Assembly (NCBI GenBank): GCA_963575645.1
Contig: OY754469.1
Location: 37,778,753-37,842,752, forward strand
Reading direction: 5' to 3'
DNA: 64,000 nt
Source of the DNA: Xanthostigma xanthostigma
Lineage: Eukaryota; Arthropoda; Insecta; Raphidioptera; Raphidiidae
Positions 1-10,558 of the stretch are shown in pieces. Under the pieces are notes generated by a model, which made no database searches, was not told the DNA's origin, and saw only the letters and a program-made list of their open reading frames with translations. A program made the translations under genes and the position numbers. Every line of letters starts with the position of its first letter. The stretch's first letter is position 1.

Positions 1-315
1 ATATACTAATATATTATAAAGCTGAAGAGTTTGTTTGTTTATTTGGTTGAACGCGTATCTCAGGAACTACTGGTTCCAATTGAAAATTTTTTTTTGTTGG
101 ATAGTCCATTTATAGAGGAAGGCTATACGCTATATAATCACGCTACGACCAACAGGAGCGGAGCATCAATGAAAAATGTTGCAAAATGTAACTCAAAATT
201 TGTCTCTCCGACAAAAACTTTTGAAATTTGAAAAAAACTCATGAAATTTGGACACAACATTCATCTCCCCCCATTCGTTATTTTGCATCCGGGTGAAACC
301 GGGCGGGCCCGCTAG
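1..315 (+). mobile_element. Non-autonomous Helitron, short form (5' end at window edge)
   Basis: The segment opens with a TATACTAAT...ATAAAGC 5' signature and ends in a GC-rich hairpin region followed by CTAG at 312-315 and then T. This is the Helitron 3' rule (CTRR with insertion between A and T). The body contains phrases such as GAACGCG and TCAGGAACTACTGGTT that recur at 30.9, 34.3 and 40.6 kb. It lacks the tRNA-like module found in longer copies. The first bases of the element may lie just before the window. Family assignment rests on the ends; no Rep/helicase is encoded. Confidence 0.72.
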
Positions 316-706
316 TATTATATAAAGATGGAAATATAAAAATGTGATTACTACACAAACAGCATAATATTTGTATTATAAAAATAGTTGTGTCACACAA
401 AAAAGCCACAAATGACATCAATATTTGCTGAAAGTATTTTATTATGCGATTGATCAATGAATGAACGCGTGAGCCAATTTCGCAACTTCGCGAGACGAAA
501 GTAAATCTGTTCAGTCTTCAAAAAATTCGACGAAGAAAATAATAAGTTTATGTATCAAGATCGTAATGCAATATTTTATGTGCGAGTAGTGACATTATGG
601 AAAAATGAGCGCTGTTTATTATCAATTTCCCGAAAATTATAGCTGTTGGAAACATCGCATTAGTAGATTATATTCTAGTTGCCAAATGATATATTTATAA
701 ATAATA

Positions 707-960
707 CTAGCGGTTTGTCCCAGTTTCACCTGGGTGCAACAGATATAATTCTGCAAAAAGTATTTCGATGGCGTCCCGGCGTGTAAACTAATAGCTTTGA
801 ACAAATTCTACCAGATTTGCTTCTGAACTAATAGCTTTGAGCGAATTCTAACAGATGTCACTACTTGGTACTAAAACAGTTTTTTTTTGTTTACTTCTGA
901 ACTAATAGCTTTGAGTAAATTCTATCAGATGTCGTTACATGTTACTAAAATAGGTTTTTT
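707..960 (-). mobile_element. Helitron 3' end with internal minisatellite
   Basis: Read on the minus strand, the segment ends in CTAG (plus 707-710) next to a T, preceded by a GC-rich hairpin region like that of the other Helitrons here. Inside it, at about 786, 826 and 899, are three copies of a roughly 40-bp unit containing AACTAATAGCTTTGA; the last spacing is longer. The same unit and terminus recur at 41.6-42.2 kb. The 5' end could not be fixed. Confidence 0.6.
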
Positions 961-2065
961 TAGAAAATACCGTAATTTTATACAAAATATTTAATAAAAG
1001 TTATCCTATAGCGTAAGTTGCACCACTGAACCGATTTTCACATTTCACATTTTTTATGTTTAATAATTATTGACTGCAGATATCATTCAGGTCTATCGCT
1101 ACACTAAATATTTTACGGCAATGGGAGCGCCACTTATTGAATGTAACAGCAACACACTCAAACCAGACTGAGCCACTGCAACGCGCTCTTAATATAAATG
1201 AGATAATAAACTTTATAACTGTGTCAAATTTTAGCTTAATAATATCTTAGTTTAGCTTGGAGAAATTCGATTGAGATAGACATACGGATTGAAAAACGAG
1301 TGATCCTATAAGAATTTTATAAAAATTATGGAACGAATTAAAATTAAAATTCGTGATGGCACAATTCAATTTAATAAAAACAATTGTAAATAGATTGAGT
1401 CGGATCCGTTTAAAGAATGCGACCTGTGCTTTTAAATTTTTGCTAGCTTGACAACCCTATTCAGAAATAACCGCACTGCAATACTGAGAAGTTGCAGAAG
1501 GTGGTTTCATCTAAAGCAAAGTGAAACATTCAGACAAGTGTCCGACGTGTAGAACGCTCGGTCTACGCATGATAAGTAGACAGCGGCAGAGCAGCCATCC
1601 TCGGACATTTTCTTTCCGACTGGAAAAGTGCGTATTCTTAACGGTTGAATTAACCGAAGGTCATTGACGCGAACCACAGACCCATCGTCAGAGGCGCGTG
1701 TCACGCTCGGCCACCATCTTTTTCACACTAATCATTTCCACGCCATGTAACATGATGACACCGTAACTTTGACTCTACGAGACCGGAAACGTTGGGATCA
1801 CTTCTTATATATTATGTTTTGTTGTCGGACCACCGTTTTGGTTGACCCCCAGTCTGATATTATCGCATGGGGGGGCCACCCCTTGCATTAGATCTGTTCT
1901 CTCCCAAAAAAGTGTCTTATTAGCTAAAATTGTAACATTACTGGTCAAACGTTTGCTTACAAACAAATTTTAACAAACTTTAATTGCCTACTGACAGCGT
2001 ACAGAAATAGTTATAATTTAATGGCAATATGAAAATCCCTAATGTCATATTCTAATCCTTATTCC

Positions 2066-2567
2066 GGCACTTCACATGGCTATTTGTATTTGTGTATTTG
2101 GCAAACAATTACAATGTGTGGACAGTCGGTCTTATTTGCCTATTTGACAAATAAGACCAATACCATTACCATATACGCGTTACCGTGCGCTTGTCGGTTT
2201 TTCAAGGCACATCAAAGGAGTCAAATAGGCAAATACGCAAATAAACCGTCCACACAATGGCCATATTCAGAAGCGCACGCGCCGTGAAGCCCGTGAACCT
2301 GTACGGACGTGCAGTATTTTTGTGCCTGTGCTGTGAGCGAGAACTAGAACAATTACTATTGAAAATGAATTGGGACAATGAAACAGTGCTAAAATTCCTG
2401 AAATTTTGAACCTTGCGTTCTGCTGCCAAATGTTTGTGTGTTTGTTATTTACTGTCATGTGTGGAAGGTCGTATTTGCCTCTATTTGCATGTTTGCCTTG
2501 AACGTCATATATTTTGCCAGATACAACAAACACCCAATAGCGAACACAAATAGCCATGTGAAGTGCC
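2066..2567. mobile_element. TIR element (MITE) with a MADF-like start codon region
   Basis: A 22-bp perfect terminal inverted repeat beginning GGCACTTCACATGGC lies at 2066-2087 and 2546-2567. Further imperfect inverted matches rich in TATTTGCC lie inside. Around 2364 on the plus strand an ATG opens a short frame reading MNWDNETVLKFLKF before a stop. That resembles the beginning of MADF-domain proteins encoded by Harbinger transposons, so this may be an internally deleted derivative. No convincing target duplication is visible. Confidence 0.6.
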
Positions 2568-2987
2568 ACCATTAGATAAGGGGTTCGTAGTCGCACATCA
2601 AATTACAAAATAAGTCTAAATTGTATTAATATATTATTTAGAATCCTCAAAATCCCAAAACGAACCAACTTTCGGGGTACATTTCTGTGAAAGTGTAGGA
2701 ATGTCTTTGGCTCATGCTTACTGTGACAGGATAAATAGATAAAAAAATTTCACTCACCAACATTTTGCAATAGACCCGTCAGCTTCTGTAACAAAGAAAC
2801 AAAAAATTATTAATAAATAATTAGCAGCCATTATTATATTGAGGTTAAGTTTTTAGCGATGAACAAAATAAATCAAAATTATAAACTGGCAGTGGCTGAG
2901 CTGATTTAACACATTTCATTATTACCTATAGTTAAAATAAAGATTTGTTTAGTAACTCCCAATATAATTGTACTTTGTCATCTTTAC

Positions 2988-3293
2988 CAAGAGTGGCAAA
3001 CCTGTCTACATCTACGTGCCAATTTTTTTCAAAATTTTTTAATGTAATCATGACGTGCCGGCAAGCAGCCAAAGAAATTTAGTTGTCAAAAAATTGAATT
3101 AAACATAGATATAAAGAATAATTTCGATAATACATAATTGAGCACCATTAAACTTTTTCGTATTTGTTCTTTGGTGATTTTTTGCGACATCTAGCATATT
3201 TATAATTATTTCGATTTTGCACTTGAATCAATGACGTGTCCTAATAATGTCGCGTGCCACCTGTGGCACGCGTGACATAGAGTCTTACCCCTG
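2988..3293. mobile_element. hAT-like MITE
   Basis: The ends read CAAGAGTGGCAAAC...CTTACCCCTG, a decayed form of the CAGGGGTG...CACCCCTG ends at 52,435. The interior matches that copy in reverse orientation (TTTTTTGACAACTAAATTT, AAATCGAAATAATTAT). Flanks ATCTTTAC (2980-2987) and ATCTATAT (3294-3301) agree at 6 of 8 positions, as expected for an old hAT 8-bp duplication. It has no coding capacity. Confidence 0.65.
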
Positions 3294-3680
3294 ATCTATA
3301 TAAATATATAAAACTGAAGTGTCTGTTTGAAATATACATTACATATAATATAGAAGGCTTCTCCTGTGTCTTTATATATAGTAAGAGATTATAAAATTCA
3401 CATACTGCGAGAGTTGTTTTTTTAATGAATTGTACAGACGTTAGCTCAATTAATAGAAAAAAGTGGTAAACGTTCGTGTTTTATAGTTATTTATTATTAT
3501 TTGAAACAAGTGAAGAAAAATTAAAATCAAAATACAAATACATACTTGCAACGAATATCTGTAGGTAACATTCCCTAGTCAATTCCTGGTGTCTGATTCT
3601 TGATTCAGTTCCGAAGACATGTAAAAGTCACGAACTACTGTTATTGTGTTAATTTAGACACTGCACTGGATAATAATTTG

Positions 3681-4419
3681 GGTAATTATACACTTTCGCG
3701 GTCACCTGGTTTTTTGGCTCTAGAAAATCGAAAAATCATCCGATTTCGATGAATTTTTTTTTTAAATCTTCGTTTTTATGGCGGATTTATGGAAAAAAAT
3801 ACGAAAATTGAAAAAATCAATATTTCTCACAGTTTCATGACTTTAAATGCAAAAAAAAATTGACTTTCTACATATAATCCTTTATAACTGTTTCTGACGT
3901 CGTGGAATCAAGTTCGTATATTTTTTTTCGCAATCTACATAAAAAAATGAATATTTTGAAAAAAAAATTTTCAAAAAAGTTAATTTTTCGGTATTTTACA
4001 GCCTAAAATGTAGGGGTATGCGAAAATTGTCTCGCAGTGAAACGGGAAGGGGCAAATGTGGAGTTTTTAAAAAAACAATTCCGGGGTGAACGATAAACGG
4101 GTATGCGAATTGTAATTCCGGGGTGAACGATAAAGGGGTATGCGAATTGTAATTCCGGGGTGAACGATAAAGGGGTATGCGAATTAGATAGTTAATTGTT
4201 TGAATAGAATTGCGTTTTCTAAAAAATGTATATTTAATTGACAGTCAATTAAATAAATATTTTTTAGAAAAAAAAATTTTATTTTAGCTACTTCTACTAA
4301 TTTTTTTCATAAATCCGCCGTAAAATGGAACTTTTTGAGACCGAGATCATTGAAATCCATGTATTTTTCGATTTTCTAGAGCCAAAAAAACCAGGTGACC
4401 GTGAAAGTGTATAATTACC
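3681..4419. mobile_element. TIR element with internal minisatellite, copy 1
   Basis: Long terminal inverted repeats begin GGTAATTATACACTTTC and run through about 55 bp containing TTTTTTGGCTCTAGAAAATC at both ends. The centre, about 4040-4190, has roughly three tandem units of about 37 bp containing AATTCCGGGGTGAACG. A second, inverted copy with more units is at 36,989-37,834. Flanks are AATAATTT and GATAATTG (6 of 8). It is non-coding. The superfamily is uncertain; an 8-bp duplication would fit hAT or a similar group, but the termini are not typical hAT. Confidence 0.72.
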
Positions 4420-4770
4420 GATAATTGTTTTAATGTATCAATTTATACGAATATAACGAATTAAAAGTCGCGAACAATTGTTAAATTATTATTTTTAACA
4501 CTTTCACTGGATTGGTCGCTGTTGATTAAAATTTGATTTAAACAATCGCGCGAACGCGGAGCCAGGGTCGAATCAGCCTAGGGATAGCGTCGTCTTTGAA
4601 GAAAAAAGTAAGTGCTGTAAGGTCAAAACCAAAATTATCCGCGTTTAACGGTTAAATATGTGCACTGTTTCAATTGAACAAAAGTATTCCTCCATAAGAC
4701 AACACCGTCACGACTCAATCGAAAACGACGACACTCCCGCACTTTTTGTAAATAGTAACTATAGGTACTA

Positions 4771-5138
4771 TAGCGGTCCGGTCCGGCTTCTCCCGAATTT
4801 GTAGATTACCACCGTTTTTTCGTCGACTTACGTTGCAAAATTGGTCTCCTCGAAAAGCGCTTTAATTTTAATGAGATAATATAATCTATGGCCATCCTGA
4901 AGGTTCATTCTATATATTGGTAACAAAAATGTTAGGAGCACTGTGGTCTGAACCTAATAAAAAATAGAGAATAGTTACTTCTTACCACAACAAGTTTATT
5001 AGTGGATGTACATTTCGAGAGCTATGCTCTCATCTTCAGCAATACAATATATTGGTAATTTTTTTTTTAAATCGGATAGGTAGTTTCGGAGATTACCTCC
5101 TACATCCAAACTTTACCTCTTTATAATATTAGTTTAGA
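4771..5138 (-). mobile_element. Helitron-like element with a nested insertion
   Basis: The minus-strand start TCTAAACTAATATTATAAAG (5138 downward) and the body (AGGTAATCTCCGAAACTAC) match the Helitron at 61,957-62,382. The 3' end near 4771 retains the GC-rich region but its CTAG is degraded to CTAT. The element is interrupted at 4924-5046 by a foreign segment flanked by a perfect 12-bp repeat. Confidence 0.6.
4924..5046. mobile_element. Short retroposed insert inside a Helitron
   Basis: This 123-bp segment interrupts the Helitron copy. The 12-bp sequence ATATATTGGTAA occurs at 4912-4923 and again at 5047-5058, and the uninterrupted Helitron elsewhere has only one equivalent site. A 12-bp duplication is typical of target-primed reverse transcription. 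The insert contains CGAGAGCTATGCTCTC, a short hairpin, and ends in an A-rich tail (AATACAA). It is probably the 3' end of a LINE or a SINE; the source is unknown. Confidence 0.5.
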
Positions 5139-5799
5139 AGAAAAAGAAATATCCATCAGTTCATTAACTACACAAAATTATAACAGAAATAGTACATAAA
5201 GAAAGAAAGAATATAGTTTTGCGGATAACAATTGGCATTGTTACATAAGAAAAATAATTTGACATTAAATTAGGTCAAAATAATCAAATGATTGGTTTTG
5301 TCACAGTTTGTTCTTAAACCCGATAATAGATTTTCGTGTAGCCAGTGCGGTATAAATAATAAAGAAATCCTGTGCATCTCCTACGCTAATTCTATACACG
5401 ATACTTCGTACGCGCGTATTTTGTGCAAGATTGAACAGCTATCAGTTTTTGGCCTCGCGTTCATTGGATATGCAATTTTGTTTTGTTAAACCTTGTAAAA
5501 TGTATTAATAGTGTTAAATTGTGTATGATTAACTTTAATTTAGATGTTAATTATCTTAGTTGTTTCATTATAGGACTTGTGATTGGTGTGTGTTTAAGTG
5601 TCGTTTCGAGTTTTCGACGCTAACATAAACTGTCGAACGTGGATAATCTAGTTTCTCTCTTTTTGAGTTGGAAATAGCCGCTGTAATGGAAGGCTAGGTA
5701 AGCAAAGCTTGCATAATCTTTTGTCGTTTTACTCATTAACACGAAGAAGCTTTAGTTCGGTATTTGTTGACGATTGTTACCATACTTTTAGCTAATTTG

Positions 5800-5958
5800 C
5801 ACTTATATACATAATATATAGCCTATGTTGATCTGAAGTAATGTACCTTTTAAGTGCTGAAAGAACTTTTCAAATAGGTGCAGTGATTCCGGAGATTACC
5901 TTCCACATACATACAAACTCACAAAATTCGCACTCTCCCTTTATAATATTAGTATAGA
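5800..5958 (-). mobile_element. Helitron 5' fragment
   Basis: On the minus strand the segment starts TCTATACTAATATTATAAAG at 5958 with T on the plus flank, then continues with the TCCGAAATC-type body shared with the 61,957 and 4,771 copies. It fades out near 5800 without a CTAG end, so it is truncated at the 3' side. Confidence 0.5.
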
Positions 5959-5959
5959 T

Positions 5960-7260
5960 AAAATCTTTATTTCGCTGTAAGTAGTCATTGATATCGATGC
6001 CGTAGTTTGTTCTTGATTGGATATTTTGTAAAAAATGTGCCCGATGCGTGGACAATTTCAATAACATGTGAAATAATGGAAACGAACCCCGTGTGTATGT
6101 GTGTGTTTTCCAAGAACTAATATAGATATTGGATTTGTGTTCAGTGGCTACGAGATGTCACTACTTCCTAATTTTAGATAATACCCTCACCTTAATAATA
6201 TTAATACCTGTTTCTAAATTTTTGACAGATTGTTTGGGTAAACATATTTTTGCTTGTTCAGATCCAAAGAATATTTAATTATTGTTAAAAGATTAGCTTG
6301 CAGACCGACGAAGAACTAAAATTATATGTGATGATATTTTTATTGTACATCATGACGTTTTCCGGGTCGTTGGTTTGTGTAAAAAAATTAAAATAACCAA
6401 AAATCGTGTGCCCAAAATCTGCAGAAAATTACATGTCGTTTTGTTTACAAAACTGTAACAAAGTGGCATCACAAAAGGAAAGTATATACTTATTTTAAAA
6501 TTTATAAAAAGACACCAATGTTCAAATTGTTATTATATTACCAGATGTACCTAATTCAATTTATTATATTGACAGGAGTTATTATTATTTTTGTAATACA
6601 GATGCTGTTGAAATAGCTCAAACTTTAACTACACAGCTACATATAACTTGTGGACATGTCGCTTAAAAAATGAATATTATCCAATTCATCAGGCCGTTTT
6701 ACACGATAGCAAGTTTGTAGAATTGACTATCGCTGTCGGTATTGACACAACAGGCAGAAATCTGTTATATACGGGTAAGTTGATATTTGACGGCGCAGCC
6801 AGAAATTAAAATAGAAGGTTGCAATTTTATTTGTATCTACGTAAAACCAATCTTAGAGTCTACGCGCGCATTGCAACTTGACAAATCAATCAGCTACTAG
6901 AAATTTCTGTAAGTTTTAAGCTTCATATGAATCCGTGACATGCAGTAGCACGTATCCGAAGTGTTGTCGACTGTCGATCGTCTTGATGCATCCGTGGTAT
7001 ATTTCGACTGAGGATGTACGACGTTACGATGCTGATAGCTCTATAAAACGGTTTGCAGACGAATTTATTTATAAAATTTTGGTACGAAAAGTGACGTCCG
7101 CGCGCCTGTTCGTGAAAAGTGCAACCTCAATCGGAATCCATGGCACGGAACGGCACGAGTCCACGAACGAGTGTCCGAAGTGTTTCCGACAATCGAGCGT
7201 TCTTGATGCATCGATAACCACGGTGATTGCCAAATAAGCACTCTGACCATAGAGATATAA
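5960..7260. other. Intergenic, no gene recognised
   Basis: No credible exon or RNA gene was seen. At 6950-7000 and 7160-7215 there are two related stretches sharing GTCCGAAGTGTT and CTTGATGCATC, an old partial duplication. A weaker relative (GTCCGACGTGTAGAACG) lies near 1540. Confidence 0.4.
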
Positions 7261-7270
7261 GTACACCTAT

Positions 7271-7712
7271 CCCCCGATTTACACGGTAGATACGTTCCTG
7301 AGAAAAACGTGTAAATTGAAAAATTAAAATTTTTCAAGTAAATACCGTGTAAATCGAAAAGCTTGCAGAAAATGCATAATTTTGCTATTTAACAGTTGTG
7401 ATTTTTTTCAATATTTTTGGGTGTACACAGAAATAAAAATAAAATGCATTGACAGGTTCTGAAACTGTGAAACTTTCACTCAAATACAATTTTCCGTAGA
7501 TAAAACTTTAATTTTATGCGAAGAAATACAGACACAGTGTGCGTGTGCAGCAAGTCAGCACATAAGCTCGGGATTCCCCGTGAGATGTGTACACAGCGCA
7601 CGTGTTCAATCACAGTAGCATTTAGTAGAGTGCGATAAAAACAAAAAAAAACTCATTTGGAAAACCGTGTAAAAGCGAAAACGTGTAAAACAAGTACCGT
7701 GTAAATCGGGGG
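7271..7712. mobile_element. MITE with 18-bp TIRs
   Basis: Perfect terminal inverted repeats CCCCCGATTTACACGGTA lie at 7271-7288 and 7695-7712. Subterminal motifs GTGTAAAT and ACGTGTAAA are repeated in both orientations. The 442-bp element has no coding potential. I could not identify a clear target duplication (flanks ACACCTAT and ATGGATGT), so the superfamily is open. Confidence 0.68.
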
Positions 7713-7994
7713 ATGGATGTACTATAGTAGGCTAGCGGGTATCCTTGCCATAAGTGAAAGTGTCTGCCGTTCAGAGAGAGAACGCTGCAAACGTTCCGTA
7801 TCATTACCTATATATGTTTACTCAAATCAGCATTGTTTTGTATAATTCGTTACCATGGAGATCATTAGTTACCATAGCACGTTAAGCATTAGTAATTATA
7901 AAGAGTGTTTTCAAATTTTGTTGTCATTGTGGTTACGTAAGAACAGTAATTAGTACTCAAATAGTAGAATATGGCTAAAGGAATCAATTTTTAA

Positions 7995-8502
7995 CCAGCT
8001 TAAAAAAGGAGGAGGTTCTATGTTCGACTGTATATATTTTTTTCTTTTTTTTTATGTATGTTCACCGATTTCTCCGTCAATTATGGACCGATTTTCAAAA
8101 TTATTTTTTTTTATTCGAGAGTGCACTTCCGAGGTGGTCCCTTCGGAACCAAGTCAGGACCGGATGGTGGAATCCGGAGAAATCGAGGGAAACTCTCAAA
8201 TTTCAAAGGCACGCATACTTGGCCTACTCATTACAATACTTTATCTAACACTAAAAAGAGAAAATTAAAACATTTTTAAGAAAAAAATTGAATCGACTTC
8301 AAAATATGCCCTAAAAAGTAAAAAATAATTATTGTTATTTTTGGAGTCGGTGTCAACCAAAATGAAATCTATTCCGAGAACTAGAGACATGTAAGATTTA
8401 AATTGCTACTTTCGAATTCCGATGTGACACCGACTCCAAAAATAACAATAATTATTATTTTTTACTTTTTAGTGCATATTTTGAAGTCGGTTCAATTTTT
8501 TT
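7995..8502. repeat. Dispersed repeat with terminal stem-loop
   Basis: The left part has a motif series (AAAAAAGGAGGAGGTTCT, CCGATTTTCAAAATTATT, TTCCGAGGTGGTCCC) of a type I recognise as a common invertebrate interspersed repeat. It abuts an inverted repeat with arms 8281-8354 and 8426-8502 around a 71-bp loop; the arms share GAAGTCGGTT and TTTTTGGAGTCGGTGTC. The reading frames here are short and carry no domain. Confidence 0.5.
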
Positions 8503-8599
8503 GTTAAAAATATTTTATTAATTATCTTTAACGAAATTCTCTCCTTTTTATTTCAATATTATGACAAAAATGAGCCCTATGTTAATTTGATGTACGATT

Positions 8600-9063
8600 C
8601 AATGCTTTAACACGTTATTTTAAGTTTATTGACGTGATAACGTCTTATAAATTGATGAAACACCAGCTGCACGCACGAAAAAGTGTAACGTTCCGCCTGA
8701 CCCTGTGCGTGCAAGCGAGAGCGCAGTAATGTATTATTAAATATGATATTCGAGCGGAATACGTTATCACGTAAAACTATCGTCCGTAAACCGACTTTAC
8801 AGACAACCAATTTTTTTTTTTTAACCGGCATTGCAGCCGATTTCGTCTCTGTGCGATTTAGAACACTAGCGCGCAAACTTTTTTCAAAAATGTTTTATAT
8901 GGGACCTCAAACCGAAAAAATATTGAAAAGTTTGGAAATTGTATTACAAAAGTTTCTCCGACTCGAATTTTACAGTACCTACTATACAACCTTGGTGATG
9001 GTCAATATAAGATTTTTGTCAAAAACGACATCATTGCGAGCGAAGCCACCGGTAAAAGGATAG
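8600..9063. repeat. Possible dispersed repeat
   Basis: The segment contains GACGTGATAACGTC and ACGTTATCACGT, an inverted pair at about 8632 and 8760, and ends with GCGAGCGAAGCCACCGG, which resembles the GC-rich 3' end of the local Helitrons but without CTAG. Repeat status is inferred from style; no second copy lies in the window. Confidence 0.3.
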
Positions 9064-9329
9064 TTTGAATAAATGAAAGGCATTGAAATAATATTTTTAC
9101 ACTTTTATAAAAACTTCAATATTTACATACAAATTCAAAATCAACAGATTCAAAAAAACATTATTCATAAAATAATACTTTGGTACTCTTTAGCCTTACA
9201 TAACTATATGTACAAATTTACACGCTACGACGTTTAGATAGTACAAAATTGCAAAACTAAATGTAAAATAGAGTATATTACGATATTGCTAGTGAGCACA
9301 CATGTTCTCCATAAGATAGCATTGGAGAA

Positions 9330-9577
9330 ATTTCAAATCAACCATGTTAGAAAAATAATTGGTCTATTGAAACAACTTTTTACGCATTTTGATAAAAATT
9401 CAGTGAGGAAAACTATCTTCTTCTATGTAAATCAGTCATTTATTTTTCTATGAGTATATTCCAATGTTCCACGTAACAAACGACTGTTATGTCCCTGCGT
9501 AAATAAGAAATGTGATTTATTATCACAACTTAAAGTCCTTGTCAAATCAAATTTTAATGTGTTCTGCAACCCAACAT
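9330..9577. mobile_element. Fragment of GGTTGCAG-type TIR family
   Basis: It shares ATAATTGGTCTATTGAAAC and the right end TTCTGCAACCCAACAT with the copies at 33,204 and 45,010. The left terminus is missing, so it is a 5'-truncated copy. Confidence 0.45.
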
Positions 9578-9650
9578 AAACATATGATACGCGTGTTTGG
9601 TGTTGTGCTAAAACTTTTAACACTACTGCGTTTGTTATACAAAAAAGTAA

Positions 9651-10084
9651 AGGCCACTGCACACGAGGCTAGAAACGGTGCTAGATTCCTTCCTAGATTT
9701 GCCTACTAGTTTTCTAGCGCTGGTTTTCTTGATTGCTGTTAAGTGCTCGCTTCACACGAGACTATTTATCAAGTTTGTTTTGGGGATAGATCTGGTGCGC
9801 GCGCAGTGACAGAATATAAACACAGAGCAAAACGTGTCTGGTGTCTGGCAGAATGACGCCATGTGGGCGTTTGTTCAAGTGCCCACGTGAAGATACTGCT
9901 TCCTGATTGGTTCTTGCTCATACCTAGCCGCAAATCTAGCAGGGAAAATAGCCCCCGTTCTAATTTTAAAACCAATCTTCTGAGCTAGCAAGGCAGCCCG
10001 CAGTGACGTCATTTCCAGCTTCGTACCCAGCCTACCGGCTAGCAGAACTCGTAGCAGAGTTTCTAGCCTCGTGTGCAGCGGCCT
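9651..10084. mobile_element. Harbinger-like MITE with TAA duplication
   Basis: Terminal inverted repeats AGGCCACTGCACACGAGG and the reverse complement CCTCGTGTGCAGCGGCCT differ at one base, and the similarity continues through CTAGAAAC. TAA flanks both sides (9648-9650, 10085-10087), which fits the 3-bp TWA target rule of PIF/Harbinger. The interior shares AGCAAGAACCAATCAG with the larger relative at 21,390. It is non-coding. Confidence 0.62.
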
Positions 10085-10558
10085 TAAGATACATTTCAGT
10101 GTCGGATTAAAAATGTAAGCACTAGCAGTCCCCGGCTGTTGAGCAGAGAAACACAGTGTAGTATGTGTAGATCACGTGATAGATATCTGCATTTGACCAT
10201 TGCTAGAAAGAATTAATACTTTTGGTAAATCTAACGTACACTTTTTAGAGTTAATTTCACTGACTTATCACACTACACTAATATTCAAATACAGCTCGAG
10301 AACTATCGATGGTGACGCATACATTATTAACACAAAAAATATATCAGAAAAATCGAACGGCGCGATTAGGAATTCATATATATTATTTGTACCATCCAAA
10401 CGCACTTTAGGAAACGTTCTATTTTGATACTGTTTTAACTTCACTATTTTTCAACGACCATACGGGAGGAATTCAACGAAATTCCTTGCTCATCACACCA
10501 GCTTCTCGTGGATCAACTCGATCCACCTTTAAAAATGATCAACCGAAAATATCGATAA

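Noticed and set aside
8743-9063. 106-residue ORF near 8.9 kb
   Set aside because: Lies in repeat-like sequence and shows no domain.
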